Shown here in pieces: positions 24,360-56,679 of a DNA stretch of 64,000 nt; the stretch's first letter is position 1; every line of letters starts with the position of its first letter. Location: assembly GCF_041260155.1 (NCBI RefSeq), contig NC_091931.1, positions 9,343,861 through 9,407,860 on the forward strand, in the 5' to 3' direction. The position numbers and the translations under genes are program-made. Under the pieces are notes generated by a model. That model made no database searches, was not told the origin of the DNA, and saw nothing but the letters and a program-made list of their open reading frames with translations. This DNA is from Ptychodera flava (lineage: Eukaryota > Hemichordata > Enteropneusta > Ptychoderidae).

Positions 24360-27094
24360 ATGAGTTTGAATCCTTTGAAGAATTCACTGAATTTACATAG
24401 TTTACTGACATTACAAAAAAACTTTGGTCCATCTTTCATGATTTGGTGCTTGTAATTTATCTAAATATTCAGCACAAGTCCTGTAAGCACTGTATGGAGA
24501 TCAGACTAGCCTAAATCCCCTAATACAAGGCAAGCAACATTTTTTGTTCTTTCTTAAAGGTAAGAAACCATACTCTGCTTCTGTAAGTATTTGATTTTAA
24601 AATTATACTCTTCCCGGCAGTATCATCATAAAAAAAACCCATTAAAACTATTATGGTGATTTATAAGTCACTTATTACATGCTATAAGTTTCATTCCCTT
24701 CCAAGAGATTTTTACAATTATGCTCAGGTTCCTTTAAAGAGTGTGAGAAAGTTATTTTTAAAAAGTACGTGCGTTTCCGTTAATAACAAATTCCCTAATT
24801 TCCATGTTGTATCATTCTTGACAAAATCTTTTGCAAAACTACATTATTTATGATTTACTATGATAAAACGTTAATTTTCACTTTTCTGCAGACTTGAGTG
24901 CAATATTTAGAAGATTTAGCAGCCGTATGTTGTAATTTTGAATCATTAGAACATCATTTTCGCAGAAAACAAATCTCGAAATTAACTTCTTTAAACCTAC
25001 ATCAAATTTCTTTGGCTGTTTTGCAAATTATTTTTGTAAATTATGAAAAACGGTTAGGACTGAGAGATACACAACCCTACCAAACTAGCTCATTCGATTC
25101 AAAATAGCCTGTTTTGATATCACAAAATTAATCTAGACTAATTATCTATACATTGTCAAACATATTGTCAATAATACTCGAACGTTTCCCCTTATCATAA
25201 AAAGGCCATAAGATTACTCTGACACCGTCTCTCCATACACGATCAAATGATCAGCAATGTAAGTTGATCACAAGGATTTTCCTTAAAGTGATAAATTCGT
25301 ATTCATGCCAGGTCACGAGACGGAATAAAAGATAATACAATGGTCCAGGAAAACACCTAGTCTACATACTGTGCTTATTTAGTAAAGCTTACACAAACAA
25401 GAAGAAAATCTAAGTACATTTGTAATTTTAGGACTAAATACAAAGCATTAAGTAGTGATTATTCTTTCAAGGCATGAGCACGTTTAAACTGTACGGGTCG
25501 GTGAAGAACGTCTCAATTTATATGAATATTTATGGTAAATTCGAACGTAAATACCTCCCCTTCACAAAACTAGAACCGCAGTATGACTAAAGATTTCGAA
25601 GTAAACAAACTACATAAATACCACTGTGGTGTTGTACGATATACTGTGGATGCTCTTGATATGCTTCAAAATTGTCTTCATGTCGCTTACTTTATGAAAG
25701 GTCTTGAACTGTTAAATGAGCTATTAAAGGAAGATAATTTTATGCATTCCAATTGTTACAAATGACCACGGACGGCAGAAAGAGAGACACAAAATCCTAG
25801 AGTTGTATACGTCCGCTAGCATTGACGCACAGGAGCACAATTCACAGTGCTTAATTAATAAACAATCATATAGGTTCTTAGGCAGAAAAAATAGGTGTTA
25901 TCTTTACCGTAAAATATTGGTTGTACACTGTAAAAGTTGAGAAATTTTAGCGTCTCAGCATACGTTCAGAAGTGATTGGTTTTCGACAACAATCTTATCA
26001 CTTCATGAAAACAAATATAGCTAGATTTATTACTGACTTGGTACACGACACTAAGACCGCAGAATCCTGTACTGCGGTATGGTTGAATTTTTCCCTCGAT
26101 CGCCCATGATGTGATGAGCGACATAGGTTTCACAGTTCCCTCGTGAGGCGGAAATGATTTGAAAAAATGAGTTTTACTTGTTTCTATTGTCAATATTTTA
26201 CGCAATATATCCTCAATTTACCTATTGAGTGGCTTTGTTATCATTTAACTTTTTACTCGTTCGCTCCTCTGTGCTTGCTGAAAGGTACCGGGGATCTTCA
26301 AAGTATTGTTAACATTTGAAGTTCGGAGTTCGTTGATATTACATAGAGTCTGACTTTATTCCTCCGAAGACAAGCTTGAAGGTGCCATCGCCCAAAATAC
26401 GCTTCACACATGGTCTAAATATGTTTAATCTGTTGTTTTTCTCCTCGTTGTAATTTCCCCTCACGTGTTATTTTAGAACGGTATTGTAACATTTATCTTT
26501 AGGGTGTCACTTTGATCATACAATAGATATGAAATTAAGATAAAATGACACATCAAAACATTAATAGCGAATGCAAATCTTGATCTTAAATTTACATCTA
26601 ACAATTAATATTCCAACATCACTGTAACATGTTGAAACCTACCACATGAAATTCAGATGTTACTTCATTAAGTTTAAACTTCGTAAACATCCTCGTACAA
26701 TGTAACTAGCGTCTTTGTGCATTTGTCGAAAAATATGTTTTGTGTGTAACTGAGATCTTGTTGTTTTAATTAGTAATTTACCATTCCGATGATCATCTGG
26801 TGCATTAACGTTTGTCTCTGATTAGATACCTTCGTAAAAGTAATATTGTATAGTAAATGAATAGCAATACAAAGTTTACTGTTCAATGAACCTTATGACT
26901 CACACCTTGAAGAAGTTGATTTCGGAAAACCCGGGCATCAGCTTCCTGGCAACAATTGCACTAGTCATTTCTCATGTTGCACGTGATTAAATGTCGTGTT
27001 CAGGATTTGAGCTGTGGAAACAGTATTCTCGTTTGAACTTTCAACCCGGAACTTACCCTTCATACGTTGCTGTGCTCTTGAGCCACAACTACTT
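24360..27094. repeat. Tandem duplication, copy A
   Basis: Aligns almost throughout with 27118-30032: for example 'TTTCATGATTTGGT' (24437 and 27188), 'GACCACGGACGGCAGAAAGA' (25765 and 29269), 'GACCGCAGAATCCTGTACTG' (26056 and 29560) and 'GAACCTTATGACTCACACC' (26888; GACGCACACC at 29828). Divergence looks like 5-15%, so the event is not recent. Copy A holds about 600 bp (about 26270-26855) missing from copy B. No gene was recognised in it; its open frames are not conserved between the copies. Confidence 0.85.
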
Positions 27095-27117
27095 GCTAGG
27101 TGACTCGGAGTTGTACG

Positions 27118-30032
27118 TGAGTTTGAAACCTATGAAGAATTTACTGACTATAGTTTACTGACTTCAACAAAAACCTAAGGTCCGTCTTTCATGATTTGGT
27201 CTTTGTAATTTATCTAAATATTTAGCACATGTCCTGTAAACACTGTATGTGGATCAGACAAGCCTAAATTCCCTAATACAAGGTATGCAACATTTTTTGT
27301 CTTCCTTAAAAGGTGGTTCCCAAATTAATACATATATTGTAAAGTTTTTTATTTCTTGATATCTTCATAAATATGTGAGAACCATACTCTGCTACTGTAG
27401 GTAATTGATTTTAAAATTATACTCTTCCCCGCAGTGTCATCTTATAGAAAACCATAAAAACGATCATGGTAATTTTAAGTCACTTATTACATGCTAGTAG
27501 TTTCATTCCCTTCCAAGAGACTTTACCATTATTCTCATGACCCTTTAAAGAGTGTGTGAAAGGTTTCCTAAAAAAAATTGTACGTGTGTTTCTGTTAGTA
27601 ACGAATCCCCTAATTTCCATTTTGTATAATTTTAGACGAATCTTTTGCAAAACTTTATAATTTATGATTTATTATGATTTATCGTTAATTTTCACTTTTC
27701 TGCAAACTTTGCTGTAAAATTAAGAAATTTCGCAGCCGTATGGGTTACTTAAAAACATTCGAACATCATTTGAGCAGAAAATAAATCTCGAAATTAACTG
27801 GTCGTCAATCTTTACACCTATATCACATTTCTTCGGCTTTTTTCAAATTATTTTAAGTTAATTATGAAAAAACGCTTAACTGAGAGATACACGACCTTAC
27901 CCAACTCGCTCATTTGATTCAAAATGGCGTGTTTTGATATCACAATAGACATCAAATCAGGTCCAATAATCGTTATCATTCAAGGTAACTAAGAAATTTA
28001 CCAGGTCCAAGGAACATATTGAAAATGACAAAGGCAATGGGGTCATCTTGAACCACAAAATAGTGGTGGTACCAGGTGTCCGGAATGGGTAAGTGTACCC
28101 TGCAAGCTAGCCACACCCGTCAAGATTGACCCAAAGCGACAAATCCATTGTTATTTGGTGAATTCACCAAGTTACTTTTGTGAGTCAAAATTTGGTATGC
28201 TGTCACTCATCATTTGAGTAACAGACAGGTCATATTTTGATACAACATCTCCATATCTACCATACAACTTCTGAGAATCCTTGCCTCACTAACTTTTTGA
28301 GCTAATAGGCTGCAAGTCGAAAGTCTTCATTCGAATTGCATGCTCTACTGTATCTAAGAAGTTGTGAAATATACACACCATAAGCTGGAGATGATGGTAT
28401 ATTGCTCGACAAAAAGGGAAAGTTTATTAAAATCGTCTCTTTTGTCGTACAGCTTAGTATATAGTGTATTTTGTCCAATTTCAAACAATACGTCTAGGTA
28501 TGAAGCCGAGTCCACACTTTCAGTTGTTTCTTTTATTTCTAAATTATCTGGGTAGATGTGGTGTAGATAATTGGATATACCAGGATTGTTTAAACTGATG
28601 AGATCATCGATATATCTGTGGGTGTTGTTAAATCACAAAATTAACCTTAATCTATCCATTGTCAAACATATCGTCAATACTATTACGAACATTTCCCCTT
28701 ATCCCAAAAGGCCATAAGATTACTCTGATATCATCTCTCCATACACGATCAAATGAAAAAGCAACATTAGTTGATCACTAGGATTTTCCAAAAAGTGACA
28801 ATTTCGAATTCATGCCAGGTCACGAGACGGAAAAAAGATACTACAATGGTCTAGAAAAAACACATTTTCTACGTACAGGCTTATTCAGGAAAGTTTACGC
28901 AAACAAGAACACAATCGAAGTACTTTTTAATTCTAAGACTAAACACAAAGCATTAAGTAGAGATCATTCTTTTCAAGCATGCGCACGTTAAAAGTGTATT
29001 GGTCGGTGTAAAACGGCTCTATTTATATGAATGTTTATGGTAAATTCGAACGTCAAAACTTCCCCTACATAAAACTGGATTCGCAGTATGACTAATGATT
29101 TCCAAGTAAACAAACACACAAATACCACTGTGATGTGGTACGATATACAATGAGTGCTCTTGATATGCTTCAAAATTGTCTTCATGTCGCTTACTTTATG
29201 AAAGGTCTTGTACTGTTGAATGAACAATTAAAGGAAGATAATTTTATGCATTTCAATTGTTACAAATGACCACGGACGGCAGAAAGAGAGACACAAAATC
29301 CTAGAGTTACACATATGTCCGCTATCATTGACGCAAAGGAGCACAATTCACAGCTGCTAAATTAATAAACATTCATATAGGTTCTTAGGCAGAAAAAATA
29401 TGTGTTATCTTTACCGTAAAATATTTTTTACACTGTAAAAGTTGAGAAATTTTAGCGTCTCAGCATACATTCAGAAGTGATTGGTTTTCGACAACAATCT
29501 TATCACATCATGAAAACAAACATAGCCAGATTTATTACTGACTGGGTACATATCACTAAGACCGCAGAATCCTGTACTGCGGTATGGTTGAATTTTCCCT
29601 CGATCGCCCTTGATGTGATGAGACATTAAGTGACATGGATTTACAGCTCCCTCGTGAGACGAAACTGAATTGAACAATGAGTTTTACTATAGACAATCTT
29701 GTTTCTATTGTCTATATTTTACGCAGTGTATCCGCAATTCACCTATTCAGTGGTTTTGTTATTATAAGTTTGTACTCGTATAATTGCATAGAACATGAAT
29801 AGCAATACAAAGTTTACTGTTCAATGAACCTTATGACGCACACCTTGCAGAAGTTGATTTCGGAAAACCCGGGCATCAGCTTACTGGCAACAATTGCACA
29901 AGTCATTTCTCATGTTGCACGTGATTACATGTCGTGTTCAGGATTTTAGCTATGGAAACAGTATTCTCGTTTGAACTTTCAACCCGGAACTTGCCCTTCA
30001 TACGTTGCTGTGCCCTTGAGCCGAAACTACTT
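27118..30032. repeat. Tandem duplication, copy B
   Basis: Second copy of the block at 24360-27094. It differs by an insertion of about 690 bp (about 27947-28632), by loss or absence of about 600 bp near 29765, and by scattered substitutions and small indels. The copies lie head to tail about 25 bp apart. Confidence 0.85.
27947..28632 (-). mobile_element. Reverse-transcriptase fragment inserted in copy B
   Basis: Minus-strand frames near 28640-28300 contain RYIDDLISLNNP, ASYLDVLFEIGQN, LYDKRDDFN and YGVYISQLLRYSRAC. The YIDD box with following text matches a reverse-transcriptase family common in marine invertebrates; the exact class (Penelope-like or other) is unknown to me. Only the last part of the enzyme is present and it is broken; it is a fossil. 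It sits where copy A has uninterrupted sequence, so it came after the duplication or was lost precisely from copy A, which is less likely. Confidence 0.65.
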
Positions 30033-30369
30033 GCAGATTTGCGAGTTTTACTGCTCAGGCAGTAATAGTCTGAAAACAAACAACAAAAAATCACAAAGCG
30101 ATTATCTTCAGCTACTAATGCCTACTGATTCCTATAAAACAAACGAGTGCCGATAATTTAGATTGAACTGTCTGTCTTCAGTAGCCTTGTCTTTCAGTGA
30201 ATTGTTCACGTAGATATGAGTCTTATCACTGGTACAGCATACAGTATTTACATCGAGAGAAAGAGACATGCTTGTATTCATTGCAAAGTTGCATTTGGTA
30301 AATTTGCTTTCCGGCTTACAGTTTGTACAGTATCTTGCACAGGTATACTATCTTACAGAGTGGAGATCT

Positions 30370-30765
30370 TAATGTAATATGCGCCTCGAAAGACTTAAAC
30401 TTTTGCTCAAACTTTCCTGAGTAAAACTTTCGACCATTCTCTTACCGAAGCAAGAATTTGTTACTTGCGAAACAGATTATCTAAGATTTTGCGATATTTG
30501 AAATTCAAAATGGCCGCCATCCCTATGTCAACTCTATAGGGGAAAATAAAATTTTCGATTTTAGAAAAGCTAAGACGGTATTGAATTTTTTTTCACGAAG
30601 AGCTTTAAAATGAGCCCAAAGAAATGGTAGATCAGAAGAGAATTGATACAATTTTGAAGTCCGAATCTCTGTCCCCGAGACCAGTTCGACCATAATTTGC
30701 ACAGCGATAAACTTAAAGAGAATCATATATTCCCATTTCAATTTCATTAAATTTGTGTTTGTGGC
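30370..30765 (+). repeat. Interspersed repeat family A, copy 2
   Basis: Carries TATGCGCCTCGAAAG, 'TTTTGCTCAAACTTTCCTGA', 'CAAAATGGCCGCCATCCCTA' and 'CTGTCCCCGAGACC' in the same order as the other three copies. Confidence 0.75.
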
Positions 30766-31374
30766 GCAAGGGTATTAAAAGTAAGTGCCTTCCTGCTATT
30801 TCTTTGTCAAGATTCTCTCCACCAACGCAGGACGAAACGTGAACTTGCTAGGAAACAATCTTTGGTATGAGTAACTGCAGTTTCAATACCACAAGAACAC
30901 TTCCCCTTTTGTCTGAACACATTTAGTTCCCTCATATGTACGGCTTCGACGCGAAACACTTCTAGTTACTTCCATGACAAACCTGCGACTCATGGACAGA
31001 GTGGGCAGCTCACGCCACAATCGTAGAATTTATAAGATAGCTTGCACTGTGTTTGTGTTTGTGATCCAAATGTACAATTTTAACGAGTCGGAAGGAATCA
31101 ACTTTGGGTATAGATCGAATAGGACAGGTAAGACATAGATTACTTTTGAAAAAGAGTTCAGTTACATATTGAGATTGCCAACAGGAGAAGCTTAAGGCAT
31201 CTTTTGAGCTAGAATGTCGACAGTCTCGCTTAATTGTTTTGTAGGTTTTGTCCTGCGGCGCAATAGCCCTTCGTGCAGTTACTTGCCTGATCCAAGCAAA
31301 TATTTTATCCAAATTTTTGTAATATGAATGCTGATTTTCTCACGTGTTCACACACGTGAGCATATGTCGTAGCG

Positions 31375-31435
31375 ATGTCTGTCTGTCTATCTGTCTGTCT
31401 GTCTGTCCGTCCGTCTGTCTGTCTGTCTGTCTTTG
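31375..31435. repeat. (CTGT)n microsatellite
   Basis: About 14 CTGT/CCGT units, just upstream of the satellite array at 31.7 kb. Confidence 0.9.
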
Positions 31436-31694
31436 TGCTCAATATCTCAAAACCGGCTCATCTGATCAGAATCAAATCTGGGACATAGATTTAGTTTGCA
31501 AATGGCAAGTACTGATTAGTTTTTGGTGGATGTGACTTGCTTCTTTTTTGCCCATATGCATAATTGATGATTTTAGAAAAAACGGGTATATATTGAGAAC
31601 GACTGAACACAATTTGATGAGATGCGCTACAAATGTTGATCACATCAAGATATATCAGCTGTGAAAGTTATTAAGGGTTGACGTGAAAGATAAT

Positions 31695-32740
31695 TACTAA
31701 TTTGCATATTTAATGAAATTTCCTAATTAGGGGTATATATCTGAATTTACTCAATCAAAATTGACGAAACTTGGTATCCATATTGAAGATACTATGATTT
31801 AACATTATTGAAAGTCATTAAGCATTTGTACTTCATCCAAATCGTAATTTGCATATTTAATGACCTTTCGAAATTAAGGATATATATTTGAATTTACATA
31901 ACCAAAATTGATGAAACTTGCTTTGTACATTAAAGATACTATGTTAGAACATTATTAAATGTCATTAAGCATTTTTATTTCAGCCAATTCCTAATTTGCA
32001 TATTTTATGAACTTTCCTAATTAGGAGTATTTATCTGAATTGACTAGACCAAAGTTGACAAAACTGGCTATGTACATTAAAGATACTATGAAAGAACATT
32101 ATTGAAAGTCATTAAGCATTTGAACTATAGCCAATTCCTTATTTGCATATTTAATGAACTTGCACAATCAGGGATATTTATCTGTAATGACAAGACCAAA
32201 GTTGACGAAATTTGCTATGTACATTAAAGATACTATGATACGACGTTATTGAAAGTTATTAAGCATTTTTACTTCATACAGCTCCTAATTTGCATATTTA
32301 ATGAATTTTTGAAATTAGGGATATATATTTGAATTTACATGAAACTTGCTATGTACATTAAAGATACCATTATGTAGGCTAACATTATTGAAAGGCATTA
32401 ACATTTTTGCTTCAGCCAATTCCTAATTTGTGTTTTTAATGAGCTTTCCTAATTAGGGATATATACTTGGATTTATTTGATCAAAGTTGGCATAACATGC
32501 TGTGTACATTGATGATTATACCAGGTTATATCAATATTGGAGTCATTTCGCACTTAAGTTTTCATGTCAGCTAATTTATAGTTTGCATATCTAATGAGCT
32601 TTCAAAGTTTGGAATATATAGTTTGAAGGACTTGACAAGAGGCAATTACACTTGTTATATAAAGAGGTGATACAGTGACAGCAGTCAAATAAATTAATTA
32701 TTTCTATTTCAGCTAATTGCGTATTTGAATACTTAATGAC
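31695..32740 (+). repeat. ~145-bp satellite array, about seven units
   Basis: Units start near 31705, 31848, 31991, 32138, 32286, 32423 and 32578. Each carries a version of CTAATTTGCATATTTAATGA, 'CTAATTAGGGATATATAT', 'ACCAAAGTTGACGAAACTTG' and 'TACATTAAAGATACTATGA'. The last units are the most diverged. ATTTGCAT in each unit equals the octamer motif bound by POU factors; that is a resemblance only. Confidence 0.9.
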
Positions 32741-33198
32741 CTATAGAGTTAATCTGTGGTGAATTATGTTCATTATGTTGATCATAATACTTTCAATGAA
32801 GTTGCAAACATGTGGCAAAGGTTCAAATTTACACATAACTGCAATATATAATGAAACACGTGAGCATTTACAGTACATATCTGGTTTTTTTTTATATGCT
32901 GCCAAGGGTAAAGTGATTGGACACAGAAATTGTGAGAAACAGTGATGCTCGATTTCTGCTTTTTGAGATATGTCTAATAGAGATCTGCCGTACCCTTTGA
33001 TTTTAAGTAGTTTCCCAACCGCTTAAAGACAAATTTCAGCCCGTAAACATGTAGGGAGCTGGTTAAAACTAAATAATTACTTTTTATTGCAGTTAAGAGT
33101 TCCGAAAATCCCTTTGCAAAAGATTAGTACATTTCATGAGGAAAAATTAGTGACGATTGCTAGCACATTTCGACGTTACAAGATATGTTAATCATATT

Positions 33199-33370
33199 AG
33201 GAGGCATCGTTGATCAGTGGTCAGGGTAACGGACTCACTATCAGAGGATGGTAAGTTCGAGACCGGTTCAAGACCCTGTAGGTTGAGAGTAAAAGACTCG
33301 CTGTCGGAGGATGGTGAGTTCAAGGCTCTGGCAGGCAAGGCATTTTACTCTTCAGTGCACCATGTGGGGT
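33199..33370 (+). mobile_element. Dimeric tRNA-like SINE head
   Basis: Two tandem similar segments: 'ACGGACTCACTATCAGAGGA' followed by 'TGGTAAGTTCGAGACCGG', then 'AAGACTCGCTGTCGGAGGA' followed by 'TGGTGAGTTCAAGGCTCTGG'. The first has A-box-like (GATCAGTGGTCAGGGTA) and B-box-like elements. It resembles the head of the SINE at 9820. The body and tail seem missing. Confidence 0.55.
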
Positions 33371-33623
33371 TAGTGGGTTATGCGTACCTCATCCTGTAAT
33401 TGGGCTAACGCCTGTTGGATAATGGACTGATCATGCTCTTGTTTCAACAAGAACTCGAAACGGACGAAAACTATAATCAAAGGTGCATTGAACGTTTTGC
33501 AGAAGTATTGCGATCCTGTTTGGGAAAACGTTTTCTCACTGAACCACTCCGATATATTACATGCGACAAGTTTCGGTGTATGGTGCATTCTTATGCATGA
33601 CTGCGGATGAGGTGTGTTATAAA

Positions 33624-33785
33624 ACACATATTGACTGGCCATGAGGACAACAGCATACGTATTTAACACACCTGGCCTGTGAGTCACCCCGAAAAACTGA
33701 CTGTTCCCTCGGCCTTCGGCCTCGGGAAACAGTCCCTCTGGGTACAGACGTATGCTGTTGCCAACATGGCCAGTCAATATGTGTA
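33624..33785. mobile_element. Foldback (palindromic) element 1
   Basis: Left arm 33624-33660 pairs with right arm 33748-33785, with only a few mismatches; inside is a second palindrome (33701-33732) centred on GGCCTTCGGCC. It is about 160 bp and non-coding; the open frame crossing it on the minus strand (33777-33370) is fortuitous. Confidence 0.8.
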
Positions 33786-34796
33786 TACTATATAATTCCT
33801 ATAAGTCTTGCTCATCTGTATATGGTGCCCATTAATGATCAAATATTCAACCGTGTACGTTTGCCACCTGGTGTCTTGTGATAACTTGCGAAGCATTGCT
33901 GTTTAATAATTATATCGTTCTCCTTCATCCAAGCATGCAAAAAATGATGTTACAACCGTCCAATTACGCAAGCTGCGCGCTTCTAATTAGGACAATGAAG
34001 TCTCTGAAGAAATATTTTGTATATTTCTGGCAAAATGTAAAGAACATATTCATCGAAATGATGGAAGTTTACTTGTAATTAAAACATCAGCCTAACATTC
34101 ACTTTAATGAACAATTAATGACTAAGCAAAGATCCTACATAACATTCAATCACACTTAAGTAACACAAGAGGACAGATTATCCAAGTTGTACACCGGAAG
34201 GTTAAAAAAGACCTTTTCAATACTATTTGACTACTAGTATCAGTGCGGAAAGAACTATGCAACCTTTCACACCAAACGAAGTGGAACGCATTGGTGCTTC
34301 TAGTGACTAACGAACAAACAACATAGTTTAAGAATGGCGTACTTTAATAAGCAACAATCAACAAAAATATAAACTTTAAACTTTGTCACAAGGTTACTTC
34401 AAAATAAGGGAATCACATCGTGATTCACTGTGTCATCCTTCCATTAAACAAGACAAGTTTAGGAGGGATTGGATTTCAAAGTCCATACACGATGTTCATT
34501 TCACACCGAACTATCATATTTTAGAAGAGGCAGCGTCCATACTCTCCAACAAAACAAACGTATTGACATACATTGTCTTACTGGTTTAATTGAAAGGCAT
34601 TGTACGAATCCATAGCCATTTTCATCCTTAGAGGACAGTGCATATATCTATACCAATATTCTATATGATAGTGCATCGAAAAATATTCAAATGTTAACAT
34701 CTGATATCTTTTTAGAGGGAATTGCACATCGATTGAATGTGTCAGTAAAGTAAAGAATCAGTTGACACCTTATTTATGATGTTTGTAATATTACAG

Positions 34797-53312
<18,516 letters not shown>

Positions 53313-54014
53313 AGCGTTATCGATGAAAATGTTATTTCTTGGGGATGATATTTGGTATTTAAAAACATTTGGTAATACCGACTGTGTCATTTATCGATAT
53401 TAATCCAAAGTGGAATTGTACAACGTAAAAGGAAAGGAGTTGCTGAAAGCGAATAGTGTGAACAATTTCATTATTAAGTTGACAATATGGCCATGATTTG
53501 ATGGTTGTTTGAAACATAGTCAAGAAAGTTTGCCTGTAGAGCGGGTAAACCAAGACTGTGGACGGTACTCTACAAACAGATGTCTTAACATTACAAGTCT
53601 GCTTTTACCGGATATATTTGTCTATCGTGGCTGCTATAATGTGCCATTGCTTAACTGTTTGTGGTTTGCTATCATCACAAGTTTGTTAAGTTAGTGTAAT
53701 GAGCGTTAATTGTAGTTGGTGACAGAGAAGTGTTTCGAGTTAGACAGTTCACAGTGCTCGGTCGACACTCGTAATCAGTCCTCGGTCATCTCAAAGTACA
53801 CTTTTTGTATAAGAAAATGAATAGCCAACAATTCAGTGAACTGTCGAGTGCAAATGGTTAGTATTAGTATTATTGAGCCGACTTCATCCCATAGTGAATG
53901 GTAACAACAGTATTATTGTGTTTAATCACAATGTCCAATATATAAGTTAGATCATTTTTGTGTTTATTTACTATCAGCCTCTGACAATAAATTAAGATCT
54001 AATTTTCTCTATAT

Positions 54015-54262
<248 letters not shown>

Positions 54263-54489
54263 ACAAACTCGTACAATTCCTGCATGATTCTATACTATGT
54301 TATTGAAAATGACCACGGTGACTTTTATCAGCAAAGCTATAATCTGGTGTTTTGATTATCTTACGTAAATCGACTTATCATTGGCATTACACTGCTGTAG
54401 CTGCCAATTTCACATGCAGTGATTCGTCAAATTTGGGTCAGGGATTACTGAGCAAGTAAGTACATAAGTAAGTAAGTAAGCAAGTAAGG

Positions 54490-55135
54490 AGTTTGATTTT
54501 ACAAGAATCGAATTACGATTTGAAGTTTTATAAGCTTCTTTTCAACTATGACTGTATGAGCGTGCATTCTATTATTACGGTTTTATAACCTGTCAGTTAT
54601 AAACTGTAAAGTGCTGTTACGGTTACTTCAACAGATGTTTTTGTTTTGTTTTGATGAATAGAGAATATTAAAATCACATCTATTGTTAAAGTCATGTCAT
54701 ATGGCGTGGTTTGAAAGCTGTTGTTTCGTTTTTGTTTTGTTTTTTTGGGGGGTCGTGATTGTTCTGGTATGTATATTGTTTGAGGTTGTTGTTGCCATCC
54801 CGGTTATTCCTGGTACACCATGATTCGGTTAGTTTAATAACGATACTTCTACGTGGTTAAAATATCCAGAAACGTCGGCCGTCTAAAAAGACGTGGTCCA
54901 CCACAGTAAAACAGACTGGGCTTTTCACTAAGGTCAGTACGTCAGTATGTAGAGTGTCTACATCTCTCTTCTTCGCGTCAGCCGATACGCTGCGTCAATG
55001 TTCTCCTCGTGCAATCTTTGCCGTATTTTCTTAATAACCTCATATTATTACTTTTTACTTTATGAGATATGTGTTTTTCTTTGTATGGCTCAGCTTTCTA
55101 GAATCGAGCACTGCAATTTCCCACGAGAACAGCTC
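54490..55135. other. non-coding stretch
   Basis: No gene or recognisable repeat. Confidence 0.4.

Positions 55136-55137
<2 letters not shown>

Positions 55138-55228
<91 letters not shown>
55138..55228. repeat. (CA)n(TA)n microsatellite
   Basis: About 23 CA units followed by about 19 TA units. Confidence 0.96.
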
Positions 55229-55229
<1 letters not shown>

Positions 55230-55451
55230 GTATATAAGAAACTGTAAGAAAATCAGGTGATCCCTAGTGAGTGTTGTTTGGGGTGTAGATAAAAGAAACT
55301 TGGTTGAGACACACTGCACACCTCGTTGTTAGGCTTCAAACGTATTTACAATACCTCTAATTTCAGAGCGGAACGTTGTGTTTTAGGTATAACAAATACT
55401 TTTGGAATTTAACAGCCATGCGTGGAAGTGTGTTTCAACCAAGCTTCATCA

Positions 55452-55606
<155 letters not shown>

Positions 55607-55609
55607 CAA

Positions 55610-56670
55610 CAAATGAATGTTCAAAATAAGAAATACTACATTTACTACATAAAGCAATAACAGATAGATTTTGGGTTGAATTAGAAACTTTGCAGTTTCA
55701 TTTTAATTTATTGCTTACATGAAAACACAACAGTTGCAGTTTGAGAGAAAAATCGAATTACAAAGAACTGAAACATATACTTCAACAGGGTAGGATTCTA
55801 ATTACACAACTGGTCGTTGATATATAAATACTTACACCCGTGGCCACTTTACGGTTGACTAAACCCAGTTTCTGCACACTGAAAATTCTGTTCGTATGCA
55901 CAGAAAAAAACAGTTGCGGTTGGTGTAATAAAGTAAAGGTTCATTATCGGCACACCGCTGTCATATTAAGATAACGTTCTACTACAGCACACGTCTGAGT
56001 AATTGGTACACAAAATTAGCTGAGCAGTTTGCAATATGACCTGGCGTTTACCTAAACAAGTCTGCTTTTATTGTCTGAAGAGTGATAAGGAATCAACCAA
56101 ACTCAGCAGGCAACTCCTCCACTAAGTAAACTGATAAGTTTTGAACGGGGAATAAAATATTGTAGAGTGTAAAACATGATCAGTTATAGTCATTTTGTGT
56201 GTCGTCTATCCTTCGGTATTTGAAGTACAACTACAACAAGCACTCGTCATTATTTTATCCTCCCTTTCAAAACTCTCCAATGAACTGGGTGCTAATTGAA
56301 ATGATTTGTTCTAGTTCTATATTGGAATTTCAGGCTAATCGGGGGTGCAAATGGGTGCCGATTGCGTCTGATACATGGTAACATTAACCGTTTTATCACC
56401 CCATGTAGACAGAATCTCTGCTTGCACCAGACAGTCTTAATCAACAGTAAAGTGGACACGGGTGTCAGCATGTTGTACTCTCCCATAATAATTGGTGGAA
56501 CCCTTCTACTGCATATTTCGCACGGTTTGAACCATAATCTTCGATTATTGACCAATGAAAAATAATTAAATAAAAAGGTGGCAAAACGACCTAAGCTCAA
56601 TGAATCAATAGAAAGTGTAAACAATTGCATATAATGGTCTACCCACATCACCGAAATTTTCAACACAAAT
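55610..56670. other. non-coding stretch; LINE 5' end somewhere near its right side
   Basis: No host gene. The last few hundred bases may be the LINE 5' untranslated region, but no target duplication marks the border. Confidence 0.35.
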
Positions 56671-56679
56671 GGGTATGCA

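Noticed and set aside
31010-31312. 100-codon minus-strand open frame
   Set aside because: No recognisable domain and no supported splice partner.
33370-33777. 135-codon minus-strand open frame
   Set aside because: It crosses the foldback element and a SINE-like head; no domain and no splice sites.
34383-34589. Possible upstream receptor exon (text like VHFTPNYHILEEAASI)
   Set aside because: It faintly resembles a cadherin strand, but the borders are poor and the end phase does not fit exon 34797.
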